Of a stretch of DNA of 54,714 bases, positions 19,414-27,818 are shown in pieces; within the stretch, counting starts at the first letter, position 1, and each line of letters begins with the position of its first letter. Under the pieces are notes generated by a model that did no database searches, had not been told where the DNA came from, and was given only the letters and a program-made list of their open reading frames with translations. The translations under genes were made by a program, and so were the position numbers. The stretch comes from DATCDE01 sp038252405. GTDB lineage: Bacteria > Actinomycetota > Actinomycetes > Prado026. The stretch covers positions 1 through 54,714 of the forward strand of contig JBBSAJ010000015.1 of NCBI GenBank assembly GCA_038252405.1, in the 5' to 3' direction.

Positions 19414-20282
19414 GCGTCCCGGTGACGCTCCAGGGGCTCAGCCACGTGTACAGCGGGAAGGTCCGCGACCTGTACGAGCTGCCCGACGGCCAGCTGCTGT
19501 TCGTGGCCTCGGACCGGATCTCCGCCTATGACCAGGTGCTGCCGTCCCCCATCCCGGACAAGGGTCGGATCCTGACCCAGCTGTCGCTGTGGTGGTTCGA
19601 GCAGCTGGCCGACCTGGTGCCCAACCACGTGGTCTCCACCGACGTGCCGGCCGAGGTGGCCGGACGGGCGCTGGTCTGCGAGCGGCTGGCGATGGCCCCG
19701 GTCGAGTGCGTGGCCCGGGGCTATCTCACCGGGTCCGGCCTGCTCGACTACCAGCGCGACGGCGCGGTGTGCGGGATCGCGCTGCCGCCCGGCCTGGTGG
19801 ACGCCTCCCGGCTGCCCGAGCCGATCTTCACCCCGGCCACCAAGGCGGAGCTGGGCGAGCACGACGAGAACGTCTCCTTCGACGCCGTCCGCGGCACGGT
19901 CGGCGACCCGACGGCGCAGGACCTGCGCCGGCTGACCCTCGCGGTCTACGGCCGGGCCGAGGCGGTCGCGCGCGAGCGCGGCATCATCGTCGCGGACACC
20001 AAGCTGGAGTTCGGCCACCGGGGCGACGGCACCCTCGTCCTCGCCGACGAGGTGCTCACGCCGGACTCCTCACGGTTCTGGCCGGCCGACTCCTGGCAGC
20101 CGGGCCGGCCCCAGCCGTCCTTCGACAAGCAGTACGTCCGGGACTGGCTGACCTCGCCGGCGTCCGGCTGGTCGAAGGACTCCGGCGACCCGCCACCGGC
20201 GCTGCCGGACGACGTGGTGGAACGGACCAGGGCCAAGTACGTCGAGGCCTACGAGCGACTGACGGGACGGCGGTTCGCATGA
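19410..20282 (+). CDS. purC: SAICAR synthase
   Basis: 290 residues from GTG 19410 overlapping the purB stop; the very long upstream frame is a shadow of purB and the HNH gene. It condenses CAIR and aspartate with ATP. Family landmarks: YSGKVRDLYELPDGQLLFVA near the start, VASDRISAYDQVLPSPIPDKG, the signature CVARGYLTGSGLLDYQRDG, EHDENVSFD, GIIVADTKLEFG and the late DSSRFWPADSW-DKQYVRDWL region. The length fits the longer actinobacterial form. Translational coupling to purB is expected because both act on SAICAR. Confidence 0.97.
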   Translation: MSVPVTLQGLSHVYSGKVRDLYELPDGQLLFVASDRISAYDQVLPSPIPDKGRILTQLSLWWFEQLADLVPNHVVSTDVPAEVAGRALVCERLAMAPVECVARGYLTGSGLLDYQRDGAVCGIALPPGLVDASRLPEPIFTPATKAELGEHDENVSFDAVRGTVGDPTAQDLRRLTLAVYGRAEAVARERGIIVADTKLEFGHRGDGTLVLADEVLTPDSSRFWPADSWQPGRPQPSFDKQYVRDWLTSPASGWSKDSGDPPPALPDDVVERTRAKYVEAYERLTGRRFA

Positions 20283-21250
20283 GTACCTGGCTGGTGACCG
20301 GTGGCGCGGGCTACATCGGGGCGCACGTGGCCCGAGCCCTGACCAGGGCCGGCTACGGCGTCGTCGTGCTCGACGACCTGTCCAGCGGCCACCGTGACTT
20401 CGTCGAGGGCGGAGTGCCGTTCGTCGAGGGCTCGGTGGTCGACCCCAGCGCCGTCCATGCGGCCCTGTCCGAGTACTCCTGCGCCGGCGTGGTCCACCTG
20501 GCCGGGTTCAAGTACGCCGGGGTCTCGGTGGAGCGCCCGCTGCACACCTACCGGCAGAACGTCTCGGGCACCCAGGTGCTGCTCGAGGCGATGACCGACC
20601 TCGGCATCGAGCAGCTGGTGTTCTCGTCCTCCTCAGCGGTTTACGGCACCCCCGACCTCGACCAGGTGACCGAGCAGACCGCCACCGGGCCCGAGTCGCC
20701 GTACGGCGAGAGCAAGCTGGTGGCCGAGTGGCTGATCCGCGACGTCGCGCGGATGGCCCCACTGCGGCACACCTCGTTGCGCTACTTCAACGTCGTGGGT
20801 ACCGCGTACGACGACATCCTGGACACCAGCCCGCACAACCTGTTCCCGCTGGTCCTCGACGCCCTCCTCGAGGGTCGATCCCCGGTGGTCTTCGGCACCG
20901 ACTACCCCACCCCGGACGGCTCCTGCGTCCGCGACTACGTGCACGTGGCCGACATCGCGGACGCGCACCTGGCCGCCGTGCGGGCACTGGAGGAAGGGCG
21001 GGCGCTCGAGCCGGTCTACAACCTCGGCAGCGGCGCCGGCACCAGCGTGCTGCAGATCATGGACGCGATGGCCCGCGGCACCGGTATCGCGTTCCAGCCG
21101 GGACTCGGTCCGCGGCGACCCGGTGACCCGGCCCGGATCGTGGCCAGCGGAGAGCTGGCCACGCGCGACCTCGACTGGGCGATGAGGCACTCGCTCGACG
21201 ACATGGTCACGTCGGCCTGGGCCGCACGCAGCCGGTCGCTGGCGACCTGA
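20279..21250 (+). CDS. galE: UDP-glucose 4-epimerase-like SDR protein
   Basis: 323 residues, start overlapping the purC stop (ATGA). The extended short-chain dehydrogenase fold begins with the NAD site GGAGYIGAHVARAL (from residue 8), followed by LDDLSSGH, the HLAGFKYAGVSVERP segment and the catalytic SSSSAVYG plus Y142-x3-K146 in SPYGESK. RYFNVVGTA and PDGSCVRDYVHVADIADAHL match GalE closely. It would interconvert UDP-glucose and UDP-galactose (or a related nucleotide sugar) for cell-envelope or exopolysaccharide use. Its place inside an overlapping purine operon is unusual. A different epimerase specificity cannot be excluded. Confidence 0.85.
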   Translation: MSTWLVTGGAGYIGAHVARALTRAGYGVVVLDDLSSGHRDFVEGGVPFVEGSVVDPSAVHAALSEYSCAGVVHLAGFKYAGVSVERPLHTYRQNVSGTQVLLEAMTDLGIEQLVFSSSSAVYGTPDLDQVTEQTATGPESPYGESKLVAEWLIRDVARMAPLRHTSLRYFNVVGTAYDDILDTSPHNLFPLVLDALLEGRSPVVFGTDYPTPDGSCVRDYVHVADIADAHLAAVRALEEGRALEPVYNLGSGAGTSVLQIMDAMARGTGIAFQPGLGPRRPGDPARIVASGELATRDLDWAMRHSLDDMVTSAWAARSRSLAT

Positions 21251-21274
21251 CGGCGCCGACCGAGGGGGACGACC

Positions 21275-21967
21275 ATGGCCGAGGTGTCGCCGCAGCCGGC
21301 AGCGGACGCTGACCCGTCGTTCTTCCAGCGCCGTGAGCCCGGCGGAGAACGACTGTCCCGGTCGGTGGAGACCTGGTCGGCCGTGCTGCTGTCGATCACC
21401 GTGATCCTCACCGCCTGGAGCGGCTTCCAGGCGAGCAAGTGGGGTGGGGCCATGTCGATCGCCTTCAGTCAGGCCTCCTCCGCCCGGATCCAGGCGAACC
21501 GGGCGGCAACCGAGGTGGCCCAGGCCCGGCAGGCCGACCTCAGCATCTACACCCTCTGGGTGCAGATGAAGGCGGCGAAGGACGAGTCGGCGGCGGCCTA
21601 CGTCCAGGCCCGGTTCACGGACCGGTTCACGGTGGCCTTCGACGAGTGGGTCGCGCAGGGTGGGATCAGCAGCCCCGGCACCGCGCCGCTCTCGCCCTTC
21701 GCCCTGAAGTCCTACGTCCCGCCCGGAACCCAGGAGCAGGCGGCCCTGGACGCCCGCGCCGATGAGCGGTTCGAGCAGGCACTGAGCAGCAACCAGCGCA
21801 GCGACAACTACACGGTCCTGGGCGTCCTGTTCGCCGTGGTCCTGTTCTTCTCCGCCATGGCGACCCGGTTCGCCAACCGCCGGCTGCAGCTCGGGATGCT
21901 CGGCTTCGCCTCGGTGACGTTCGTCGCCGGCGTCGCGTTCTTGCTCGGCTTCCCCAAGCTGCTCTGA
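21275..21967 (+). CDS. Membrane protein of unknown function (three predicted helices)
   Basis: 230 residues, start ATG with GAGGGGGACG upstream. One helix follows a charged N-terminus (about 33-52, TWSAVLLSITVILTAWSGFQ) and two close helices end the protein (about 183-200 LGVLFAVVLFFSAMATRF and about 207-227 LGMLGFASVTFVAGVAFLLG). Between them is a long polar region rich in Ala, Gln and Arg (AFSQASSARIQANRAATEVA, then YVQARFTDRFTVAFDEWV), probably helical or coiled. This resembles DUF4337-type proteins, but I cannot assign a function. It follows the galE-like gene by 24 bases and is probably co-transcribed. Confidence 0.85.
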   Translation: MAEVSPQPAADADPSFFQRREPGGERLSRSVETWSAVLLSITVILTAWSGFQASKWGGAMSIAFSQASSARIQANRAATEVAQARQADLSIYTLWVQMKAAKDESAAAYVQARFTDRFTVAFDEWVAQGGISSPGTAPLSPFALKSYVPPGTQEQAALDARADERFEQALSSNQRSDNYTVLGVLFAVVLFFSAMATRFANRRLQLGMLGFASVTFVAGVAFLLGFPKLL

Positions 21968-22048
21968 CCGGCACGGGCGGCGGGCGGTCGGCCGTCGTCC
22001 GCCGGGTAGGCTGGAACCCTGACCCCGCGACCTGAGTTGGAGCACCCC

Positions 22049-22294
22049 GTGGCCCGCGTCGTCGTCGACGTCATGCTCAAACCCGAGATCCTCGACCCGC
22101 AGGGTCAGGCCGTCCAAGGAGCGTTGAGCCGCCTCGGTTTCGCCGGGGTCGGCAGCGTCCGCCAGGGCAAGCGCTTCGAGATCGAGCTGGACGGCGATCT
22201 CGACGAAGCCACCCGCGCGCGGATCGAGGAGCTGGCCGCCACCCTGCTCGCCAACACCGTGATCGAGGACTACCGGGTGCGGGTGGAGGGCTGA
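22049..22294 (+). CDS. purS: FGAM synthase subunit PurS
   Basis: 81 residues. I choose GTG 22049 (ARVVVDVMLKPEILDPQG onward) because GGAG lies 6 bases upstream and this matches the normal N-terminus; an in-frame TTG at 22037 would add four residues without a ribosome site. PurS dimers bridge PurQ and PurL in the small-type FGAM synthase complex. The core is VQGALSRLGFAGVGSVRQGK and FEIELDGDLDEATRARIEEL. It overlaps purQ by one base (TGATG). A TAGGCT box at 22007-22012 is a plausible promoter for purSQL with a leader near 30 bases. Confidence 0.95.
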   Translation: MARVVVDVMLKPEILDPQGQAVQGALSRLGFAGVGSVRQGKRFEIELDGDLDEATRARIEELAATLLANTVIEDYRVRVEG

Positions 22295-22968
22295 TGGCCC
22301 GCATCGGCGTCGTCACGTTCCCCGGTTCGCTCGACGACCGGGACGCGGCCCGAGCGATCACCGTGGCCGGTGGTGAGCCGGTGCCGCTGTGGCACAAGGA
22401 CCGGTCCCTGGCCGGAGTCGACGCCGTCGTCCTGCCTGGTGGGTTCTCCTACGGCGACTATCTGCGCTGCGGGGCCATCGCCCGGTTCGCTCCGGTCATG
22501 GAGCTGATCATCGACGGGGCGCAGGGCGGCCTACCGGTGCTCGGCATCTGCAACGGCTTCCAGATCCTGTGCGAGACCCACCTGCTGCCCGGGGCGCTCA
22601 CCCGCAACGACAGCCTGCACTTCGTCTGTCGCGACCAGCGGCTGCGCATCGACAGCACCAGCACGGTGTGGACGTCCGACTACGCGCTCGGCCAGGAGAT
22701 CGTCGTCCCGCTGAAGAACGGCGAGGGCGGCTACGTCGCGGACGAGCGCACCCTCGACGAGCTCGAGGCCGAGGGCCGGGTCGTGGCCCGCTACCTCGAG
22801 GTCAACCCGAACGGCTCGCGGCGGGACATCGCGGGCATCTCGAACGCGGCCGGCAACGTGGTCGGCCTGATGCCGCACCCGGAGCACGCCGTGGAGCCGC
22901 TCACCGGCCCGAGCACCGACGGGCTGGCCTTCTTCACCTCGATCCTGAGCCGGCTGGTGCGGGCATGA
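22294..22968 (+). CDS. purQ: FGAM synthase glutaminase subunit PurQ
   Basis: 224 residues, a class I glutamine amidotransferase that releases ammonia for the FGAR to FGAM step. The nucleophile is C86 in VLGICNGFQ. The oxyanion segment LPGGFSYGDYLRCGAIA (about 47-63) and the late catalytic His/Glu pair in GLMPHPEHAVEP are all present. It is sandwiched between purS (TGATG overlap) and purL (ATGA overlap), so the three subunits are translated together. Complete and normal in length. Confidence 0.97.
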   Translation: MARIGVVTFPGSLDDRDAARAITVAGGEPVPLWHKDRSLAGVDAVVLPGGFSYGDYLRCGAIARFAPVMELIIDGAQGGLPVLGICNGFQILCETHLLPGALTRNDSLHFVCRDQRLRIDSTSTVWTSDYALGQEIVVPLKNGEGGYVADERTLDELEAEGRVVARYLEVNPNGSRRDIAGISNAAGNVVGLMPHPEHAVEPLTGPSTDGLAFFTSILSRLVRA

Positions 22969-25250
22969 GCTTCGACACGGTCGACGACGCCCGGCACACC
23001 CCGGACGAGGACCAGCCCTGGGCCGAGCTCGGCCTCAAGCAGGACGAGTACGAGCGGGTCCGCGAGATCCTCGGCCGCCGGCCGTCGTCGTCCGAGCTGG
23101 CCATGTACTCGGTGATGTGGAGTGAGCACTGCTCCTACAAGTCGAGCAAGGTGCACCTGCGCCAGTTCGCTGAGAAGCAGACCGAGGCTGCGAAGGAGTC
23201 CCTGCTCGTCGGCATCGGGGAGAACGCCGGGGTCGTCGACATCGGCGACGGCTGGGCGGTGACCTTCAAGGTCGAGTCGCACAACCACCCCAGCTACGTG
23301 GAGCCGTATCAAGGGGCCGCGACCGGCGTGGGCGGCATCGTCCGCGACATCCTCACCATGGGGGCCCGGCCGATCGCGGTCATGGACCCGCTGCGGTTCG
23401 GCCCCGCCGACGCTCCCGACACCCGCCGGGTGCTGCCCGGCGTGGTCGCCGGGATCGGCGGCTACGGCAACTGCCTGGGCCTGCCCAACATCGGCGGCGA
23501 GGTCGTCTTCGACGAGTCCTACGCCGGCAACCCGCTGGTCAACGCGCTGTGCGTCGGCTCGCTGCGGCACGAGGACATCAAGCTGGCCAAGGCCACCGGC
23601 GTCGGCAACCTGGTCGTGCTGTTCGGCGCCAAGACCGGTGGCGACGGCATCGGCGGGGTCTCGGTGCTGGCCTCGGAGACCTTCGACGCCGACAAGCCCA
23701 GCAAGCGACCCAGCGTGCAGGTCGGTGACCCGTTCACCGAGAAGCTGCTCATCGAGTGCTGCCTGGAGATCTTCGCCGAGGACCTCGTCGTCGGCATCCA
23801 GGACCTCGGCGGCGCCGGGATCTCCTGCGCGACGTCCGAGATGGCCAGCGCCGGCACCGGCGGCATGCACGTGGTGCTCGACCGGGTGCCGCTGCGCGAC
23901 CCCACGCTCTCGCCCGAGGAGATCCTCATGAGCGAGTCGCAGGAGCGCATGTGCGCCGTCGTCGAGCCGGCCAAGCTGGACCGGTTCATGGGGATCTGCC
24001 GGCGGTGGGACATCAGCGCGACCGTCATCGGCGAGGTCACCGACACCGACCGGCTGGTCATCGAGTGGCACGGCGAGACCGTGGTCGACGTGCCGCCGCG
24101 CACCGTGGCGCACGAGGGCCCGGTCTACCAGCGCCCGTACGAGCGGCCGGCCGACCAGGACGCCCTGCAGGCCGACGCGCCCACGGCGCAGCGGCTGGTC
24201 CGACCCGGTACTGCCGAGGAGCTGCGGAACACCTTGCTGAGGCTGGTGTCCTCACCCAACCTGGCCGCCAAGAGCTGGGTCACCAGCCAGTACGACAAGT
24301 ACGTCCAGGGCAACACGGTGCTGGCTCAGCCGGAGGACGCCGGCGTCGTCCGGGTCGACGAGAGGACCGGTCGCGGGGTCGCGATCAGCACCGACGCGAA
24401 CGGCCGGTTCACCAAGCTGGACCCGTACGCCGGCGCGCAGCTGGCCCTGGCCGAGGCGTACCGCAACGTGGCCGCCACCGGCGCGAAGCCGTTGGCCGTG
24501 ACCAACTGCCTCAACTTCGGCTCGCCGGAGGACCCGGCCGTCATGTGGCAGTTCGCCGAGGCCGTCCGCGGGCTGGCCGACGCCTGCGAGGCGCTCGACG
24601 TGCCGGTGACCGGCGGCAACGTGAGCTTCTACAACCAGACCGGTGAGGTCGCGATCCTGCCCACCCCCGTGGTCGGGGTGCTGGGTGTCATCGACGACGT
24701 CGCCCGGCGGACACCGATGGCGCTGGGGCCGGAGGGCGAGAGCATCCTGCTGGTCGGGGAGACCCGCGACGAGCTGGGCGGCTCCGAGTGGGCGCACGTC
24801 GTCCACGGGCACCTGGGCGGGCTGCCCCCGTCCGTCGACCTGAAGCGGGAACGGCAGCTGGCCGAGATCCTGGTCGCCGGGTCGCGCGACGGCATGCTCA
24901 CCGCTGCGCACGACGTCTCCGAGGGCGGCGTGGCGCTGGCCCTGGTGGAGATGGCGCTGCGCGGCGGCCGGGGCGCGCGCGTGGTGCTGCCGGACGACGT
25001 CGACCCGTTCGTCGCGCTGTTCTCTGAGTCGACCGGTCGCGCCGTGGTCGTCGTCCCGCGCTCGGAGGAGCTGCGGTTCACCGACATGTGCGTGGCCCGG
25101 CACGTCCCGGTGGTCCGGGTGGGCGTCGTGGACGGCGTGGGCGACCAGGCCGACCTCGACGTCCAGGGGCAGTTCTCGGTGTCGTTGGCCCAGCTGCGGA
25201 CGGCGTCCGAGGCGACGCTGCCGGCGCTGTTCGGCCCCACTGTCGGCTGA
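22965..25250 (+). CDS. purL: FGAM synthase subunit PurL (small type)
   Basis: 761 residues, the size of the small-type subunit that works with PurS and PurQ. It uses ATP and ammonia to convert FGAR to FGAM. Landmarks: MWSEHCSYKSSKVHLRQF, the ATP-site NAGVVDIGDGWAVTFKVESH, HNHPSYVEPYQGAATGVGGI, GGYGNCLGLPNIGGEVVFD, QDLGGAGISCATSEMAS and the second-half ATP-like fold with NCLNFGSPEDPAVMWQF and VTGGNVSFYNQTG. Start ATG 22965 lies within the purQ stop; the open frame upstream is a purQ shadow. Firm call. Confidence 0.97.
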   Translation: MSFDTVDDARHTPDEDQPWAELGLKQDEYERVREILGRRPSSSELAMYSVMWSEHCSYKSSKVHLRQFAEKQTEAAKESLLVGIGENAGVVDIGDGWAVTFKVESHNHPSYVEPYQGAATGVGGIVRDILTMGARPIAVMDPLRFGPADAPDTRRVLPGVVAGIGGYGNCLGLPNIGGEVVFDESYAGNPLVNALCVGSLRHEDIKLAKATGVGNLVVLFGAKTGGDGIGGVSVLASETFDADKPSKRPSVQVGDPFTEKLLIECCLEIFAEDLVVGIQDLGGAGISCATSEMASAGTGGMHVVLDRVPLRDPTLSPEEILMSESQERMCAVVEPAKLDRFMGICRRWDISATVIGEVTDTDRLVIEWHGETVVDVPPRTVAHEGPVYQRPYERPADQDALQADAPTAQRLVRPGTAEELRNTLLRLVSSPNLAAKSWVTSQYDKYVQGNTVLAQPEDAGVVRVDERTGRGVAISTDANGRFTKLDPYAGAQLALAEAYRNVAATGAKPLAVTNCLNFGSPEDPAVMWQFAEAVRGLADACEALDVPVTGGNVSFYNQTGEVAILPTPVVGVLGVIDDVARRTPMALGPEGESILLVGETRDELGGSEWAHVVHGHLGGLPPSVDLKRERQLAEILVAGSRDGMLTAAHDVSEGGVALALVEMALRGGRGARVVLPDDVDPFVALFSESTGRAVVVVPRSEELRFTDMCVARHVPVVRVGVVDGVGDQADLDVQGQFSVSLAQLRTASEATLPALFGPTVG

Positions 25251-25261
25251 GCCGGTCGTCC

Positions 25262-25771
25262 GTGCCGGCCGGCCCGAACCCGCCCGAGGCGGTGCTGGCC
25301 GAGCTGGTGGCCGCGCTGCGGTCCTGGGCGCCCCCGGGTGACCCGCTCCAGGCCAGCCTCGACGCCGCGGGGCGGCCCGGGATCGCCGGCGGGCCGGAGC
25401 AGCTCGTGCTCGACCTGGTCGTCGCCGCCGACGACCTCGCCGGCTCCCGGCCCGACCTGGCCGCTCCGCCGCTGCCCCGCCCGGCGCTGCGGACCGCGGT
25501 CAAGCTGCTCACGGCACGGCTGGCCGAGCAGATCCCGGGACGCAGCGTCGAGGTCAGGGTCCCGCCGTTCGTGGCGGTCCAGGTGGACCCGTCGGGCGGC
25601 CACGGCCCACGGCACACCCGGGGGACTCCGCCGGCGGTGATCGAGACCGAGCCGCTGGTCTGGATCCGGCTGGCCACCGGCCGGCTGGCCTGGGCGGTCG
25701 CTGTCGAGCAGGGCCTGGTGCGGGCCAGCGGCCAACGCGCCGACCTGGCCGGGGTCCTTCCCCTGCCCTGA
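25262..25771 (+). CDS. Sterol carrier (SCP-2-like) family protein next to purL
   Basis: 169 residues from GTG 25262, 11 bases after the purL stop. The sequence has a helical first half (EAVLAELVAALRSWAPPGDP, EQLVLDLVVAADDLAGSRPD) and a C-terminal part with SVEVRVPPFVAVQVDPSG, GTPPAVIETEPLVWIRLATG and a final AVAVEQGLVRASGQRADLAG. The late part matches the bacterial SCP-2/MDMPI C-terminal fold often annotated as sterol carrier family protein beside actinobacterial purL/purF. Function unknown; a metabolite-binding or thiol-transfer role is only a guess. An inverted repeat follows 15 bases after the stop. Confidence 0.8.
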   Translation: MPAGPNPPEAVLAELVAALRSWAPPGDPLQASLDAAGRPGIAGGPEQLVLDLVVAADDLAGSRPDLAAPPLPRPALRTAVKLLTARLAEQIPGRSVEVRVPPFVAVQVDPSGGHGPRHTRGTPPAVIETEPLVWIRLATGRLAWAVAVEQGLVRASGQRADLAGVLPLP

Positions 25772-25786
25772 CCCGGCCCCCTCCCG

Positions 25787-25835
25787 CATGAAGGTGCCCT
25801 TCTGTGCGGGTGGCCGCAGAAACCGCACCTTCATG
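25787..25835 (+). repeat. Dispersed palindromic repeat, copy 1
   Basis: CATGAAGGTGC and GCACCTTCATG form an 11-bp outer stem; an inner stem (TTCTG-GCGG with CCGC-AGAA) closes on a 4-base loop, giving a hairpin of 49 bases. It can act as terminator after the SCP-like gene. Related copies lie at 39995-40043 and 40072-40120. Confidence 0.75.
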
Positions 25836-25932
25836 CCGCGCAGCCGATTACCGCGACCTCTCCCCGAACCCGGCGCCCGGCGGCTACCGTGCGCCAGACG
25901 CCGCAGGCTGCGCGAGGACCAGGAGGGCGAGG

Positions 25933-27747
25933 ATGGCCGAGAGCACGCACGAGGAGCTGGCCCGGCGGGTCGAGGGCCAAACGGTCACCCGTTGGCTGCG
26001 CGACGCGGCCCGGGACCAGTCCGACCAGGTCGCGCTGCGGGCCAAGAACGCCGACGGCAGCTGGCGCGAGCTCAGCTACGCCGACTACGGCCGGCAGGCC
26101 GCCTCGGTGGCCGCCGCGTTCGGCCGGCTGGGGGTCGGGGTCGGTGACCGGGTGCTGCTGTTCGTCCGCAACCGGCCGGAGTTCCACCTCGCGGACGCCG
26201 GGGCGCTGCTGCTGCGGGCTACCCCGCTGAGCATCTACAACTCGTCCTCCGCCGAGCAGGTCGGCTACCTCGCGGCGCACAGCGGGGCCAAGGTCGCCGT
26301 CGTGGACGACCTCGGCTTCCTCGAGCGGCTGCTCGCCGTGCGCGACGAGCTGCCCGGGCTGCAGACCATCGTGGTCTGCGACGACCCGGAGTCCCGGCGC
26401 CCCGCCGACGTGCTGCTGTTCGACGACCTGCTGGCCGGCGACCCGGTCGACCTGGACGCCGCCGTCGACGCGGCCAGGCCCGACGACCTGGTCACCGTGA
26501 TCTACACCTCGGGCACCACGGGCAACCCCAAGGGGGTGATGCTCGACCACAGCAACCTGGCCTGGGCGGTCGCCGGGTACGCCGACCGGATCGGCGAGGT
26601 CGCCCCCGGCATGAAGGCGCTGTCCTACCTGCCCATGGCGCACATCGCCGAGCGCATGGTCACCCACTACGGGGCGGTCTGGCTGGGCGCCACGGTGAGC
26701 TGCGTGCCGGACCAGGCGACGCTGGGTGCCTTCCTCGCCGAGGTGCACCCCAACTCGCTGTTCGGGCCGCCCCGGGTCTGGGAGAAGCTGCGCGCCGGGA
26801 TCTTGGCGGCGGTCGCCTCGCAGGGCCCGGAGAAGGCTGCCGGCTTCGCCCAGGCCCTTACCGTCGGGGGGCAGGCGGCCCAGCTGCGTCGGGCCGGAGC
26901 CGAGCTGCCCGAGCCGCTCGCCCAGGCGCACGCCATGGTCGAGCAGGCCGCGTTCGCGCCGCTGCGGCAGCGGGTCGGGCTGGACCAGATGATCTACGCG
27001 TTCTCCGGCGCGGCCCCGCTGCCCGCCGACGTGGCCGCCTTCTACCAGGCGATCGGGGTGAACTTCTCCGAGGTCTACGGCATGTCGGAGAACTCCGGCG
27101 GCATGACCTGGTCGCCGTACGAGGGCCGACCCGGCTACGTCGGCAAGCCCTGGCCGGGCACCGAGGTGATCCTCGCGGACGACGGCGAGGTGCTGTGCCG
27201 CGGCGGCATCGTCAGCCATGGCTACCTCAACGACCCGCAGCGCACGGCCGAGACGTTCGACGCCGACGGCTGGCTGCACACCGGCGACATCGGCGAGTTC
27301 GACGCCGACGGCCAGCTGCGCATCGTCGACCGGAAGAAGGAGCTGATCATCACTGCGGGCGGGAAGAACCTCTCGCCCGCGAACGTCGAGGCTCGGCTGA
27401 AGTCCCTGCCGCTCGTGGGCCAGGCGGCCGTCATCGGGGACAACCGGCCCTACGTGGTGGCGTTGCTCGTCCTCGACCCGGACGTCGCCCCGGCCTGGGC
27501 CGCCGGCCAGGGCCTCGCCGCCACGGCGCTGCCGGACCTCGCGAAGGACCCGGCCGTGCTCGCCGAGATCGAGCGCGGTGTCGCCGAGGTGAACGAGCAC
27601 TTCAACAACGTCGAGCAGGTCAAGCGGTTCGCGGTGCTCGGCGACGAGTGGCAGCCGGACTCCGAGCAGCTCACGGCCACCATGAAGCTCAAGCGGCGCG
27701 GCGTGCTGTCGGCGTACCGCGACCTGATCGAGTCGCTGTACGCCTGA
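25933..27747 (+). CDS. Long-chain acyl-CoA synthetase (AMP-binding)
   Basis: 604 residues from ATG 25933 with AGGAGGGCGAGG directly upstream; the open frame to 25804 includes the palindromic repeat and is not coding. The ATP/AMP P-loop YTSGTTGNPKG spans 191-201. Other adenylate-forming motifs: LPMAHIAERM, FSGAAPLPADVAAFYQ, EVYGMSENSGGMTW, WLHTGDIGEFDADGQLRIVD and RKKELIITAGGKNLSP. It activates a fatty acid with ATP and CoA. The family resembles FadD15-type enzymes. The next genes (TetR, monooxygenase, hydrolase) start 72 bases or more later and could be functionally linked through fatty-acid or ester breakdown. Confidence 0.94.
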   Translation: MAESTHEELARRVEGQTVTRWLRDAARDQSDQVALRAKNADGSWRELSYADYGRQAASVAAAFGRLGVGVGDRVLLFVRNRPEFHLADAGALLLRATPLSIYNSSSAEQVGYLAAHSGAKVAVVDDLGFLERLLAVRDELPGLQTIVVCDDPESRRPADVLLFDDLLAGDPVDLDAAVDAARPDDLVTVIYTSGTTGNPKGVMLDHSNLAWAVAGYADRIGEVAPGMKALSYLPMAHIAERMVTHYGAVWLGATVSCVPDQATLGAFLAEVHPNSLFGPPRVWEKLRAGILAAVASQGPEKAAGFAQALTVGGQAAQLRRAGAELPEPLAQAHAMVEQAAFAPLRQRVGLDQMIYAFSGAAPLPADVAAFYQAIGVNFSEVYGMSENSGGMTWSPYEGRPGYVGKPWPGTEVILADDGEVLCRGGIVSHGYLNDPQRTAETFDADGWLHTGDIGEFDADGQLRIVDRKKELIITAGGKNLSPANVEARLKSLPLVGQAAVIGDNRPYVVALLVLDPDVAPAWAAGQGLAATALPDLAKDPAVLAEIERGVAEVNEHFNNVEQVKRFAVLGDEWQPDSEQLTATMKLKRRGVLSAYRDLIESLYA

Positions 27748-27818
27748 CCGGTTGACAGCCGGCGTCCCGCCCGGTTCGGTATGACCACCCGGTCACCTCG
27801 AGCCTTTCGGAGCCGACC

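Noticed and set aside
25788..25834. Small frames beginning Met-Lys-Val in and around the palindromic repeats
   Set aside because: The ATGAAGGTG is part of the repeat arm in each copy and orientation; the frames differ downstream and carry no family similarity.
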